From Spinacia oleracea (taxonomy: Eukaryota; Streptophyta; Magnoliopsida; Caryophyllales; Amaranthaceae): a stretch of 64,000 bases of DNA. The stretch's first letter is position 1, and every line of letters starts with the position of its first letter. The stretch is taken from positions 5,766,001 through 5,830,000 of the forward strand of contig NC_079490.1 in assembly GCF_020520425.1 (NCBI RefSeq), written 5' to 3'. Made by a program: the position numbers and the translations under genes. The notes below the pieces were generated by a model, which saw nothing but the letters and a program-made list of their open reading frames with translations, searched no databases and was not told the origin of the DNA. Shown here in pieces: positions 1 through 11,737 of this stretch.

Positions 1-95
1 TTCAGTCCCCTCCCTATTATTATTGCGGGGAATCGAACACGGGTTTTTTCCTACCAAGTTCAGCTTCAATCACCACTGAACCAACGGATAATCGA
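1..95 (-). repeat. tRNA-derived SINE-like fragment (partial)
   Basis: Read on the minus strand, this stretch has an A-box-like TGGTTCAGTGGT and, about 40 nt later, a B-box-like GTTCGATTCC. These are the internal RNA polymerase III promoter elements of tRNA-derived SINEs. The fragment runs off the window edge, so its end and any target duplication cannot be seen. It lies just upstream of the UGT pseudogene start. Confidence 0.45.
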
Positions 96-475
96 TAAAC
101 AAAAGCTCTAAATATGGTTGTTGAAACAAAAGACCTTCATATAGTTTTCTTCCCTTTCATGGACCATGGCCATATGATTCCAACCCTCCACATTGCACGC
201 CTCTTTGCCGCTCGTGACAACGTCAAAGCAACCATTATCACCACCTCTCTCACCATGCCCACTTTCACCAAGGCTAATGAAATCGGACCCCCGATTACCA
301 ACATCCAAGTAGTCCAATTTCCATCATCCGGGTTACCCGATGACGAGCAGCAGCTTGAGGACTACTTGGAGAAGACCCGACCCGATTGCCTAGTTGCGGA
401 TATGTTCTACCCATGGGCAACCCAGTGTGCATCCAAATTCAACATCCCAAGACTAGTCCAGAATCACTAGAACCT

Positions 476-870
476 GCGAAGTATAAGTTATGCACTTTAA
501 CTAATTAGTTGGTCAATAAAATCAATTAGTTAAGTCTGAAATTCAATAAGTTAAGCAACGAAACCAAATAGTTATGCAACCGAACCAGTTAGTTAAGCAC
601 TTAACCAATTAGTTAAATAATGAAACTGATTAGTTAAGCAACAAGATCAATTAGTTAAGATTTTATGAGTTTTAGTTAATAATAAGTTTGTTCAAAAATA
701 ATAACTATTCGGCTCATAAATTTTACTATTTGTCTTCATACCTTAGTTTTTTGTTACTCAATTAGTTATGATTTTATTACTTTTAGTTATGTTTTACACT
801 AGTTTAGTTAGTACCCAAAAAAAATGGTATAACCGTTAGGCGGTCTTATACAAAAGTTTCTGTTTGACAG
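476..870. repeat. AT-rich repeat with AATTAGTTAAGCA units
   Basis: This insertion replaces part of the UGT N-domain. Its first ~180 bp are a loose array of about 20-25 bp units around AATTAGTTAAGCA followed by TGAAACC-like linkers. It ends in GGCGGTCTTATACAAAAG. A relative with the same units lies at about 53,660-53,810. No coding potential is seen. Confidence 0.6.
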
Positions 871-1265
871 GATCATGGAATCAGAGGTCGGGAGTTATGG
901 AGTTATTGTTAACAGCTTTTACGAGTTGGAATCAGATTATGCAGATTTTTACACTAATGAATTGGGAAGGAGGGCGTGGAATATAGGTCATGTTTCACTT
1001 ACCAATAAGGGGGTGGGCCCTAAAGATGGTTATGGATCGGGCCAGCCCGAAACCCGATCCGACCCGGCATAAAAAACCTTCGAGGTTAAAGCAATGGAAA
1101 AACACGAGTGATTGAAATGGCTTAGTTCAAAGAAGCCTGGTTCGGTTATTTACATCTGTTTTGGTAGCACATCAAGTTCCATAGCTCCTCAACTGCATGA
1201 GATTGCAATGGCTCTAGAGGCATCGGGAAAACACTTCATCTGGGTGGTGAGGAATAATAATAATA

Positions 1266-1575
1266 CAAAAGGTCTTGCTGCATACATAAGGTGTACAATA
1301 AATTTATTGTACACTTTTACCCAATTTTCTCAAATTTTTACCCAGATTTCTCTAATTTTTATATTATTAAAAATAAAAATTGATAGATAAAAATTTTAAA
1401 GGGTTGAATGATTAATTTTATATATTATTAGTGATGTTGAAGAAATATTTTTTTATTAAATTGAAAAATTTTATCACTAAAAACTAGATAACTTTTACAT
1501 ATACAAGGGTAACTTTTATGTATTTTACGTTAACTTTAACATCGGTGTACAATATTTATCGTACATCCTATGTAA
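1266..1575 (+). mobile_element. MITE-like element, GTGTACAATAAATTTATTGTACAC family, copy 1
   Basis: The element starts AAAAGGTCTTGC, then has the palindrome GTGTACAATAAATTTATTGTACAC, and ends CGGTGTACAATATTTATCGTACATC, giving imperfect terminal inverted repeats. The internal part (TTAATGATTAATTTTATA-like, then ATTATTAGTGATTTTGAAG-like, TATCACTAAAAA, AACTTTTACATATA) recurs in three other copies at 3.4, 11.5 and 16.8 kb. This copy sits in the UGT pseudogene and abuts a Stowaway-like element. No transposase is present, and the superfamily is not clear. Confidence 0.65.
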
Positions 1576-1576
1576 G

Positions 1577-1898
1577 TACTCCCTCCGTATTTATTTAAGG
1601 GATACACTTGGACGGACACGGGTATTAAGAAGAAGAATTGAATGAAATAAAATAATAAAATAAGTGGGGTTGAGTAGATATTTCAATAAGTAAAACAAGT
1701 AAGGATCATGTCATACGGGGGGGTTGGGTGTAGTTATGAAATTATTTGTTTAATAGGGTGGTGGGACATATGATATATTAGATAGAGTATTTAATTAGAT
1801 GGTAGGGTTGATAAGTTATTAAAAATGACAAGTGTATCTCTTAAATAAATACGGCCGGAAAAGACAAGTGTATCCCTTAGACAAATACAGAGGGAGTA
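1577..1898. mobile_element. Stowaway-like MITE
   Basis: Terminal inverted repeats CTCCCTCCGTATTTATTTAA and ...AATACAGAGGGAG are flanked by TA on both sides (1577-1578 and 1897-1898), the target preference of Tc1/mariner-derived Stowaway elements. There is no coding capacity. It is inserted next to the preceding element, inside the UGT relic. Confidence 0.75.
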
Positions 1899-1907
1899 AG
1901 AATTTGT

Positions 1908-1908
1908 G

Positions 1909-1984
<76 letters not shown>

Positions 1985-1985
1985 T
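1908..1985. repeat. (TAA)n microsatellite
   Basis: About 24 consecutive AAT/TAA triplets. Long Tyr or Ile runs in reverse-strand frames here are only translations of this microsatellite. Confidence 0.95.
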
Positions 1986-2225
1986 AAAGGGGCTGTTTCT
2001 TTGCTGAAGCGGGTTCAGACGTACTCCAGGGCTCAGGACATTGGGGCACGGGCAGCTGCCCACATTTTCAGCAGGATCGGGTTCGCCATAGCTAGAGGAG
2101 TGGGGGCCCAGATTGTATCTCGGCTCCCCTCCAACTTCTTGTAGTTCATTTGATTTTTGTAGCTTGTTAAGCTTGTAACGTTTTTTATAATAATAATAAT
2201 AACAATAATAATAATAATTGTCATA
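1986..2225 (+). mobile_element. Possible LINE 3' remnant
   Basis: Between two TAA-rich stretches lies a more GC-rich block that reads as a short open C-terminus (…AAAHIFSRIGFAIARGVGAQ…). It is followed by TTGTAGCTTGTTAAGCTTG and a (TAA)n tail. A 5'-truncated piece ending in a simple TAA tail is what plant L1-type LINEs leave. I cannot match the peptide with confidence, so this call rests on structure. Confidence 0.3.
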
Positions 2226-2766
2226 AATTAATACGAAATGATTTTATAATAATAATAATGCAGACAATGAAGAAGAGTGGTTGCCACAAGGATTCGAAGA
2301 GAGGATGAAAGGGAAAGGCCTGATAATAAGGGGATGGGCCCCACAAGTGTTGATCTTGGAGCATAAAGCCATAGGAGCATTCGTGACGCACTGTGGGTGG
2401 AACTCGATACTAGAAGGGATCACGGCTGGTTTACCAATGGTTACATGGCCTATTTTCGCGGAACAATTCTACAACGAAAAATTGGTGACTCAAATTTTGA
2501 AGATTGGTGTCCCTGTTGGGGCTAAAAAGTGGGGTAGGATTCCTTCGATAGAGTATATCATCAAGAAGGATGATATACAGAAAGCATTGGCAGAAATTAT
2601 GGTGGGAAAAGAGGCAGAAGGTAGGAGAAACAGAGCAAAGAAGTTCAAGGAAATGGCAGAGAAATCTGTTGAAGAAGGTGGTTCATCGTACTTAGACTTA
2701 ACTGCATTGATAAATGAGTTAAGGAATTGTAAAAAATCACCAACTTTAAACCAGGATGAATTATAA

Positions 2767-3017
2767 AAATCTGATGTGACATTGAACTATTGAAGATTCA
2801 ATCGATTTCTGGAATCGCCTTGGTGTTGATTATGGAGTTGTTCGTTTTGTCTTTGGGATGAAGATGAAGAGTAGTGATACCATTAGTGCTTGGGTTGACA
2901 AGATTGGGGGTTGATTAATTAATTAATGAATAATTACTAGTTTTAATTTTCGAGTTTACGGGAATGAAGAACAGACTCTGTTTAGTTAATTTTCTGGTTT
3001 TGTTATGTTTTTTGTTG
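2767..3017 (+). other. 3' flank with an unrecognised short open stretch
   Basis: After the UGT stop, one frame from about 2783 to 2914 is open and ends in a stop. It encodes …DFWNRLGVDYGVVRFVFG MKMKSSDTISAWVDKIGG. It reads like the C-terminal end of a protein, but I do not recognise the family and there is no start or splice context. It may be a gene fragment carried in by a duplication or retroposition. Confidence 0.25.
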
Positions 3018-3281
3018 TACTCCCTCCGTCCCTTAATACTCGACCTGTTTTGACTTTTTGCACTATTTACATAATTTACTTTGACCCTATTTTATTTATA
3101 GTATATGAAAACAAATGTTAGTATATAATATATTGTTGGCTTCATCTTAATATGTATTTTCAAAATATTAGTATTTTTATAAGTTTTTATAATATATAGT
3201 TAAAGAAATCGGTGGTCAAAGTTGTGCATTGGCAAGCGTGTCCGGTCAAAACAGGTCGAGTATTAAGGGACAAAGGGAGTA
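3018..3281. mobile_element. Stowaway-like MITE (CGACCTGTTTTGAC family)
   Basis: TIRs CTCCCTCCGTCCCTTAATAC and ...GTATTAAGGGACAAAGGGAG are flanked by TA at 3018-3019 and 3280-3281. The subterminal CGACCTGTTTTGACTTTTTG is inverted at the other end. A second, more diverged copy is at 48,693-48,954. Confidence 0.8.
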
Positions 3282-3341
3282 GTAATGGTTTGATCATGTT
3301 ATGTTTTTGGTTAATGTTAATCACAGATTCTTATTTAAAAG

Positions 3342-3609
3342 CGGTGGCAGAGTAAAAGTTGACTCAAAATGCTTTAAAATTATATTTATATATGTAAAAC
3401 TTATCTACTTTTTAGTGATAAAATTTTTCATTTGAATAAAAACTATTTCTTCCAAATCATTAATAGTGTATAAATTAATTATTAAACCATTTAAAATGTT
3501 TATCTATCAACTTTTTATTTTTATAATATAAAAGTTACAAAATACTGCATAAAAGTTATCTTGGTGTACAATAAATTTATTGTACAATTTGTGCACGCAA
3601 CACCTTTTG
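3342..3609 (-). mobile_element. MITE-like GTGTACAATAAATTTATTGTACAC family, copy 2
   Basis: This is a reverse-oriented relative of the 1,266-1,575 element, with the same internal landmarks. It ends TTGGTGTACAATAAATTTATTGTAC, then GCACGCAACACCTTTTG. The other terminus (about 3,342) is degraded. Confidence 0.6.
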
Positions 3610-4585
3610 AATGCTAATTGGTAATGGATAAATAAAATCTATTTTTCTAAATTTCTCTCTAGCTTTTGAGAAACTCCAAGTTTATAATCCCAAATAACCC
3701 TAATAGGACTTTCAAATTTTGCTTACCCAATTGCGCATATTGATAATCTACTCAAACACATTGTACTAAATATGGCATTGGATCTAGCCGGCCCAGCACA
3801 ACATGGGTACATAATTGCCAAGCCCAGGCACGAAGTTGTGGTCATGGTTGGGCTCGGGTCGCATATTTTTGAAAAGCACAATAACGCTGGTTAAATTGAT
3901 TGAAATTAGACTTAGGCATGAAAATTTGGTACGGGCCAGCATGAAACACATGAGTTTGGCGTGGGCTAAGCCATTCAATCCCAAGGCACATGGGCTCAAC
4001 ACGAGGAACGGCCCATAGCCATTTTACCTTTGTTCTCCATATGAGTATATTTACCGCAAATTTTTGGCTATGGGGGTACCGCAAATTTGTGGCTATACCC
4101 GGGTACAGCCAAAGCTGGCTGTACCCCCATCCAAAACAATGTCGTTTTGTCTTGTTTAAAATGAACATTAATATACTGGTACAAAAATGAACATTTATTA
4201 TTTTTTTACTATTTTTTTGAGGAAAAAAATGAACATTTACTATTTCGAAAATAAATATTTATTTATTTATTTGGAATGAACATTTTACCACTAAAACAAG
4301 AAACTATGATTTAAACATTGTTTTTGGAAAGGAGAAGAAAAAGAATCTTGAATGATATCTAGTTTCTTTGTTTCCAAACTCGTTCAATCCAACTACATTC
4401 ACCATCATATGTTTATCATTATTTAAGTACCTTCTTTAGGTAAAGATTAACAAAATGTAAATTTAACGCGTAGTACCATTTCGTACAAATATTGTATTTG
4501 AGATTTTAACCAAGTTCACTCGTAGTTTATAATGATGCATAATGCATTCTTCGTACTACGCAACTCAATTATAGGATGAATCTTA
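3610..4585. other. Intergenic stretch, GC-rich repeat remnant, no gene
   Basis: No credible gene is present. Bases 3,770-4,020 are a GC-rich patch with GGGCTCGGGTCG and CGGGCCAGCATG words like those in the hAT-type elements elsewhere in the window, but its ends are not clear. Bases 4,030-4,135 contain two short repeats around TACCGCAAATTTNTGGCTAT. The remainder is AT-rich. Confidence 0.5.
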
Positions 4586-4941
4586 GACAGAAGTAGAGGT
4601 GAAAGTTCGGTTTTCGATTTCCAAACCGAACTAATTCGGTTTTCATTTTTTGAAACCGAATCCAAACCATGATTTTTAATTTTCAGTCCAATCCAAACCA
4701 TAAAACCGAATTTTCATGGGCCTTTCATTTGGGCCTTATTATACATGTTTTTAGCCAATTTACGGGCTCTTATTATACTTTTTAGTCAAGTTCCGTTTTT
4801 TCGGTTTCAGATTTTTCAGTCCAATCCAACCATAAAACCAACTTTTTTTAAAAAATCTCAGTCCAAACCGAACCGAATTTCTTATTCAGTTCGGTTCCGT
4901 TTTCGGTTTTTTTCTACCAAACTTTCACCTCTAGACAGAAG
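4586..4941. mobile_element. Non-autonomous hAT-type element with perfect 8-bp TSD
   Basis: The element spans 4594-4933 (340 bp). Its TIRs are TAGAGGTGAAAGTTCGGTTT and ...CCAAACTTTCACCTCTA. The target duplication GACAGAAG is perfect at 4586-4593 and 4934-4941. An 8-bp TSD is the hallmark of the hAT superfamily. Subterminal regions are packed with AACCGAA/TTCGGTT words in both orientations, like transposase-binding arrays. No transposase is encoded. Confidence 0.85.
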
Positions 4942-5565
4942 TACGGAATATGAGACTATTTCATGCCAAATAAAAAATAAGCCAACTGACGGAAACAACC
5001 ATCACCAATTAGTCAATCATTCAACAGATGAATTAAGCAACAATTCAACTATTCAAGGACCAAAACATGATAATAAAACATAAAATCGAAAAAGGTAGCC
5101 CTAAGTCTTAAATTGACAGTTAAGAAGTTGAATCTGTAAGCAAAAAAGAGGTTCCGTGACAATGTAGAGAAAGAATGAAGTCCACCAAATGAATTTTCAA
5201 CCAAAATCGTAATCAACAGATGAACAAGACCAGCGCTTCACCCGCAGCTTTGAATACAAAAAAAAAAAAAAAAAAAAAAACCGATACATTTACCACGATA
5301 CGAAAATTCCCGTTTTATACTCAAGACAACAACCTATACACACCACAGTTTGGAGAACTGAATACAAGCATTCACCTCCCAAATCAACCACCAGCAGATA
5401 AATGCAGGATTCTACCAAGAACAGTCAAAAGTCTGGACTATAATAAAGAAGATAATCAACATTAGGGAATAGATGTATTCGTTCGTTACCAACTATAGTA
5501 CCAAATATATTTCACCCACAACCAAACCGCCTCCAAAAACCCCTTTTCCCCGGTAACAAAGGGAA
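4942..5565 (-). other. 3' flank and probable 3' UTR of the VAMP gene
   Basis: No independent gene is seen. The stretch follows the stop codon of the minus-strand R-SNARE gene and likely holds its 3' UTR. A run of about 22 A (5259-5280) gives a lysine-rich spurious frame. Confidence 0.5.
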
Positions 5566-8500
5566 CTACTTCCCGCAATTAAACCCATGACAAACTGATA
5601 ACACTATGATAAGGATCAATGCAATGATGATACCCAACACAATAAGCTTGATCTTCATGTTCTGAAGCCACATCTTCCTCCTCATCTGTGTTCCTTGTTG
5701 CCTGAAATCTTGTGCCTGTGGAAATTTCGCAATGGAATATATAATCATCAATATACACAAAATTGATTCATCAAGGGTAGATATCAAATCAACATTTTCC
5801 GGTACAATTCACGGGTAGCATCATGGTAGCAGACTAGCAGCTAACATGTTTTTCTACGAATTATAACATTAGACCAAGAGGGTGAAGATTATTAGATTTA
5901 TCATTTTCAACAGAAACTATCACCAACCTGTGACCGGAGATTTTCGGTTTTGTCAACAAGAAGCTCAATCTTCTCACCACGATCTAGAACCTGTTCAGAA
6001 AGGGAATACATCAGTTATAACTAACTTGAAAGTTTCAGGCCAACACTAGTTCAAAGACAGAAAACATAAAAGTTCCACAGCATCAAATTGATTGAATGAT
6101 GTTAAAAGAATCATACATTTCTGTACCAATTTCAAGGATCAAAAGTGAACCATGTGACATTAAGAAAAAATTTACATCTTACTAACAGTTTGACTTCACC
6201 GTCTTTAAACGGTTAATTTGTAAAAGGGGTAAAGAGGCAACCATATAATTATGAAGAAAATCAGTATTGTAATATAGCAGTTCATGTCTCAAACCATCAC
6301 TACCACCAGCCTTTGATATATCAGAAAGCTTACCTTCTCAATATTTTCCATCATGACTCCCTTGACTTCTGAAATCTGAGCCTGTACCTTCGCAAGCTTG
6401 TTCATCTCCTCTGGATGATCCACACAGTATTGCATGTGCTCCTTAAGCTTAGGCCTAAAGAATACAAAGATGTCAGCATGTGTACATAAATTCAGAATAA
6501 TTTCAGAAACGTTAATGAACAAGAGAACTACCCAAAATCTTTGTTCAAGCTTTTTGCCTGAGCAGTGGCAGCTTTTCCACCCCCGTATCTCTTGTTAAAA
6601 TCATCCTTCACTCGCTCTAAGAATGCCATAGGAATCTGCCTTCCAACGGACTCAACTGCAACTACACAAAAAGCTGCAACATCCAAAATATGGGTGAATT
6701 TCAGGCCTTCACAAGTACAATGAGATAGGTAGACTTGATAAGCAATAATTATGACATTTCATTTAAACCCCGTCAAATGCAATGTCCAAGAGAAGGCTAG
6801 AACCAAATACCCTCTCCCAAGCCCACCAAGAACAAAAAAGAAAGAAAATAGAAAAGAAACCATGAAGCTAGATACAAATGACAGAGGGTTCCATATCACA
6901 AGAAACAGAGAGGGGTTAGTCCTTCCAGAAAAGACAGAGGTGGGCTCAGCTTGCAGCACTACTCACAGTTTCATAAGCACATCATTGATGAAGCTCTGAA
7001 ACTAGATATGGATGAAAAGTTAAGCACATCATTGATGAAGCTCTAAAACTAGATATGGGTTCAATATCACAAGAAAAAAGTTATGGGTGAAAAGTTAATG
7101 GAGCCTGAAAAGACAGAGGTCGGCTCAGCTTGCAGTGCTACTCACAATTTCAGAAGCACATTGCTCATGAAACAAATGCAAAATAGAATGAATTTTGGCT
7201 TAATAGGCTTAGTTATTCTATTCATGACCTGTCAATCACCAAGCATGCAAACCCAGCAACATCATATCCTCAACCAATATATCTACTTTCAGAATGAGTG
7301 CATTCAAAAGCCCGAGGGCCAGTCTCCACGCAAGCCATTTCCTAAAAGCCATTCCCCTTCTTGACCAGCACTTGCAATGATGGGAAGTTATTGTACACCT
7401 ACTTCAAAGATAATTTACCAATAAATCTCCAATTGATCGATCCACCTTAAGAGCTTATGCTCCTACGATATAAGCGCATGAAATTTTGCAATGCTTTAAG
7501 GTGCCTAAATTATTCCCTGAAGTCTATCCTACATTGTGACAAAAATAACTTTAACAAGCTCCGAGTCTCACACAGGAAAACACCACAACATCCAGCCATA
7601 ATAGCAGCACAAAATGAGTTCCAATACACACCAAGCTATAAGCCTTGCACTATCAGCAATTTAATTCGACTGCACGAACTGAGCAGTAATAACAGGCAAC
7701 AGCAGCAGATACAGCCGTACAACACTTGCTTCAACTCAACATAAGCATCGATTTCTTTCTAAAAGAATAACTAATTTATAGTCATCAGACACATCAAGAG
7801 GGGACCTATATCATCCTTTTTTTACAGGATAGTGTCACCTATTACCCACTCAGCCTGGAAAATCTTTAACACATTATAGGGTTAAGTTCTTGCACTTCAC
7901 CTTAGTTCCCAAAATACACGCATGCACTAATGATTTTCAGCAGCTGTCACACCAATAACTGAGGACAAAAAGATTAACATCCCATCCCTTTTTTACTTAG
8001 CTTCACGTCAATCATTGAAAGAAATATCAAGCTTATCCAGACCAAATGCATAAATAGCTGATTTCATTGAAGAAAGTTCCCCGTTATCAAAACTATCAAT
8101 CAAAGCACTTATCTAGCAAGAGTATGAAAAAGATAATATGTCAAATTCACATACGATACAATCCCAAGATAACCCATTTTCCCCCTAATAACTTCCGTAC
8201 CTTAAATTAACTCCACAAGAATCACATCCCAAAACTCAGTTATAAAGCCCAGATAAATAATTTCTGCTGTTATTATACAGCAGTCAAGAGTTAGCACCTA
8301 TAGTAAAAGAGGAAGAAGAACATATAGCTACAGGCCTACAGCACCGCGGAAATCCTAAACTCCAAAACAACAGATCCTGAGTGGGTAGCATGTCATTTCA
8401 CATCAAAACACCTTAAACTCCCATTTTAACCAAAACCAGCATTAAATCTAGATTGCCAATTTCTCAAGCTCACAACACCCAGATTACTCTAATACAGAAA

Positions 8501-9189
8501 ACCCCAGCTCGAAAAGAAGACCCACATGAAATTGAACAAAAATCAAATCCAAACATTTACCGCAGCTCGAACCCAGAATATAAATGGAACATTGTAGTCC
8601 ATATATAGATCAAAATCATCTGAATTCAACGTGTGAGCTAAAAATCAACAACTAATCTGGAAATTCAACAGATCAATCGCAACTTCAAGCTACAAAAACA
8701 GAAAAATCACCCAGAAATGGAGAAACCCTAGATTTACAAATTACAACAAAACCCCAAATCAAAGAATCCAACACAAACCCTCCACTCAAAATCCAAACCC
8801 CTTAAAAAAGTCCACAATTAACCCAGATTTCCCCCTTTAAAACCCAAGAGAAGAATCCAGCTCAAATCAAACACTAAAAACCCAACAGATCAAACCCCAT
8901 TTCAAACAAACAATAATTATACAAATGGAAAAAAGATGAACAGAAACGTCCAAAAAAAAGAGGGAGACAGAAAAGGGGGAAGAAATCAATAGAACATACT
9001 GAATCCATCGGAGACGAGGAAGTTGAAGGTGTGACCATCGCAGTTGTACGTGAACTTGTTGTTGGTAGCTGGAAGTTTCTGAAGACATTGAGATGCGATA
9101 CTGGTGAAATTACCGGTGAACTCCGTGTACTCTGCTAAAATCACCGTCCCTCTTGCTACAAAACTGTAGATCAGGTTTTGCTGTCCCAT
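5566..9189 (-). CDS. Vesicle-associated membrane protein, VAMP72 group (R-SNARE)
   Basis: This is a longin-type R-SNARE that drives fusion of secretory vesicles at the plasma membrane or cell plate, by pairing with Qa/Qb/Qc SNAREs. I splice five exons on the minus strand: 9189-9000, 6673-6532, 6454-6334, 5990-5928 and 5715-5566. All have GT/AG borders and join to 221 codons, matching the family's usual 219-222 aa. The start [14 protein letters not shown] opens the longin domain (residues 1 to about 110). The SNARE motif covers about 125-185, with the zero-layer arginine at about residue 155 ([11 protein letters not shown]). A C-terminal membrane anchor lies at about 196-215 ([17 protein letters not shown]), followed by a short CHGFNCGK tail. 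Intron 1 is unusually long (2.3 kb) and lies after the DGFT codons. The ATG is preceded by a CT-rich leader. The gene looks intact. The closest Arabidopsis types are VAMP721/722/726; I cannot choose between them. Confidence 0.95.
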
Positions 9190-9460
9190 TTTTCTCTCTC
9201 TTTCTTTCTTTTTTACAGATCTTTGGGGATTTTAAGAGAGAAAAAGTGAAGAACTCAAACCCACCGCGGTTTAGATGAAAAAATGGGGAAATTTGCAGAG
9301 ATTTGGAGATGGTTGAGACTTCTAGAGAGAGAAGGGAAAGGGTAAGAGAGAGAGAATGGAAAATTTAAACCCCTCTTTTGTTGATGTGGGACTTTTTTGA
9401 GTTTTGAAGGCATCTTTCTCTTTTTATTTATTTTACTTTTTTTCTTAAATTAAGGAAATG
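9190..9460 (-). promoter_or_regulatory. CT-rich leader and upstream region of the VAMP gene
   Basis: Directly upstream of the ATG, the minus strand is rich in CT runs (complements of the GAGAGA tracts at 9233-9243 and 9332-9362). Such tracts are common in 5' UTRs of plant housekeeping genes. I see no clear TATA box, so exact promoter bounds are unknown. Confidence 0.4.
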
Positions 9461-9559
9461 ACTTATTTTCTGGAATTTGGGTGAGACGGCGCCGTTTTGG
9501 TGGGGGAGTGTAGCCGTATGGTATAGGGTTGGTGACGAGTCATGTTTGTTTCAAACCAA

Positions 9560-9700
9560 CAAATTTGATCTTCCCCATTATATTGATCTTGTATTTATGA
9601 ACTACATTAAATATCTGCTTACACATTTTGATAATTACACATTACGTTATGTATATCGGGAAGCTAACTGTGCAGCGGAATATGTTATAAGCACTGACCA
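9560..9700 (+). mobile_element. LINE RNase H-domain remnant
   Basis: The translation contains HFDNYTLRYVYREANCAAEYV. This resembles the …V.REAN.CADALA signature of the RNase H-like domain at the end of plant L1-type LINE polyproteins. Only about 40 codons are recognisable and the flanks are not LINE-like, so it is a short decayed remnant. The enclosing ORF (9477-9779) starts outside the similarity. Confidence 0.5.
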
Positions 9701-9779
9701 TTATATTCAGACCTACCAAGTACCAAGATATAGACCCTGTAATAGATACCAAGTTTTCTTATTTTATTTGCTTAGATAA

Positions 9780-11477
9780 ATTAGGATATATTCTTGAGAG
9801 AAGACTATCTTAATTGTTGTTTACTTTTCTTTTATAAAAAAAATTATATTGATCTTGTATGGTTGGATAAGTATATTTTAACTAAGCTAAACTCGGCCTA
9901 GTATCGAACTGATAATAAATTACATAATAATTATTTGGTGAAAACACGTCAAAGGTTAGAATCACTTACCTTTTTCATCCTCAAAATTTAGCGTGATAAC
10001 ACATTTTGATTGTACCATTATCTCTAGTTTTTTATGGAAATGTCTTAACAAGAATTTACTTTTCATTTATTAATCAAATCCAAAATTAAAATGGGACAAT
10101 ACAAGAAGGTAAGAAATAAGACATCTCATCAATTACTTTTCAAAACTTCAACTCAACCGCCATCTGGACTCTCATCAACACAATTTTCTCTTTACTTCAG
10201 CCAACACCGACGTCAATACCACGATCCTTAATTGAATACTCTAAACAAAATAAGAAATATTATTTGATAATATAAGAATTTACAATCTACACAATACATG
10301 TATTTATATTATTATATCCATGAATATAAAAATTATTATTAGATCTTTGAAATTCGATCATAGTACGTGAAGTGTAATTTAAAATAAGAAGAGAAGAGGG
10401 GACAATGTCAATATTAGATGGGCTTTTGTTGGTGTTTAGTCTTCTAACTATCAATGGTTTGAAGTGTGGAGCCCTCCTAAAAGGTTATTCCACATGTGTT
10501 TGATTATCTTCTATTTCCATACAAAATAAAATTTTGTCCAAATGTTGGATTTTATGTGATTTCACATCTATTAATGAGTTTTTCATTTATTAAATCTAGG
10601 GTCACATGCACTTACAAATAATATTACTATAATTGGAGAACTTGGTGTCATGGTGTAAAAACTATCAAGAGTTGATTATTTTATTTTTATTTTTATTTTC
10701 AAAAGAAAAAGTTATATCAACCTAACATATACTCCATTTATTGTAATTTAATTCCACCTTCTACCTTTCTTTATTTGGAAAAGAACCTTTGCTTCGTTGT
10801 TAAGTTTAAACATTTTGGGTAAGAGGTCAATATAACGCGTAAGAATTTTAAAAATAACACCATTTATGTTAGATCTACCAAATTAATGCAAGATGGATTT
10901 TAAGCAACGTAGGAGTTATATAAATGACATTCAAATATAATTTCGTTTTTGTTCGTAATCAAAAGTACATGAACATGTAATATCGAGGCTTCTGGTATGT
11001 TTTGTACGTAGTCAAACCATCATCATATAAACGATATTGACTATCTTAAGTTCTTCCATTTCTTATTATAATACGAAAGACAACGACATCTAAGAGAAGT
11101 ACGAAAAATATTATAATCCCAAAACCCTTTTATTTTCCCTCATCATGCACACCTGATGATCAACCTGCAAGTCAAAAATCGTGGTTTAGTCTATATATAA
11201 AGGGGAATCATAGACCGTTATTCGATATTGGGCATGTCTGCCCACTGCCCTACTTAATATACAGTCAAATCTCAAACTTATATGAAGTACACAACATTAT
11301 TGAATGTGTAGTCAACAAATGTGTAATTTTATTGTATATTGTATTTGTCAAAATTTCACTCCGTACTGAATATACAGTCAAATACCAAAATTATACAGTC
11401 CCCTTTTAACAATCACCAAATCGGGTAGTGGCCAAGGTGTCCATTACCTGATATTGTTCTACCACTCCCCCCAAAAA
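9780..11477. other. AT-rich intergenic region, no gene seen
   Basis: No open frame with family resemblance occurs here. Bases 11,210-11,460 have loosely inverted ends (GATATTGGGCATG… and …ATTACCTGATATTG) around repeated ATACAGTCAAAT words. This may be an old small transposon, but I could not define termini. Confidence 0.5.
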
Positions 11478-11737
11478 CCATATAAAAATCTTTAAAAGTT
11501 AAGCTTTTATATGTAAAAGTTATCAATATTTTAGTGATAATTTTTTTCATTTCAGTAAAACTTATTTCTTCAAAACCACTAATAATATATAAAATTAATC
11601 ATTTAACCATTTCTATCAACTTTTTTTGTACTAATATAAAAGTTAATCAAAACTAGGTTAAAGTTTAAAAAAATGGATAAAAGTTATCTTGGTATACAAT
11701 AAATTTATTGTACACCTTGTACGCGCAAGACCTTTTG
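11478..11737 (-). mobile_element. MITE-like GTGTACAATAAATTTATTGTACAC family, copy 3
   Basis: Reverse-oriented copy with internal TTTAGTGATAA and ACTAATAATATATAAAATTAAT landmarks. It ends TTGGTATACAATAAATTTAT, then GTACGCGCAAGACCTTTTG, matching copies 2 and 4. Confidence 0.65.

Larger units (their letters stand above)
114..2766 (+). pseudogene. UGT73-like UDP-glycosyltransferase pseudogene
   Basis: This is a relic of a family-1 plant glycosyltransferase, which transfers sugar from a UDP-sugar to small molecules in the cytosol. Bases 114-470 encode the N-terminus with the catalytic-His region (PFMDHGHMIPTLHIARLF) and the LVADMFYPWAT segment. Bases 875-1260 encode the middle ([37 protein letters not shown]). 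Bases 2268-2766 encode the C-terminal PSPG donor-sugar box ([24 protein letters not shown], then [10 protein letters not shown]). The best family match is UGT73. It is clearly dead: roughly 130-150 residues of the N-domain are missing between the first two pieces and replaced by AT-rich repeat. In-frame stops lie near 468 and 1070 and again before the middle block resumes near 1112. About 1 kb of transposon material splits the middle from the C-terminal part. Intact UGT73 proteins are about 480-500 aa. Confidence 0.9.

Noticed and set aside
500-660. CRISPR-like array
   Set aside because: Units are degenerate, AT-rich and contiguous without unique spacers, in a plant nuclear context.
1791-2063. 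Reverse-strand ORFs with long Ile or Tyr runs
   Set aside because: Translation of the (TAA)n microsatellite; not proteins.
3784-4190. Overlapping ORFs in both strands
   Set aside because: They fall in a GC-rich repeat remnant and have no family resemblance.
5220-5465. 81-residue ORF with a lysine run
   Set aside because: Crosses a poly-A run in the 3' flank of the VAMP gene; no family features.
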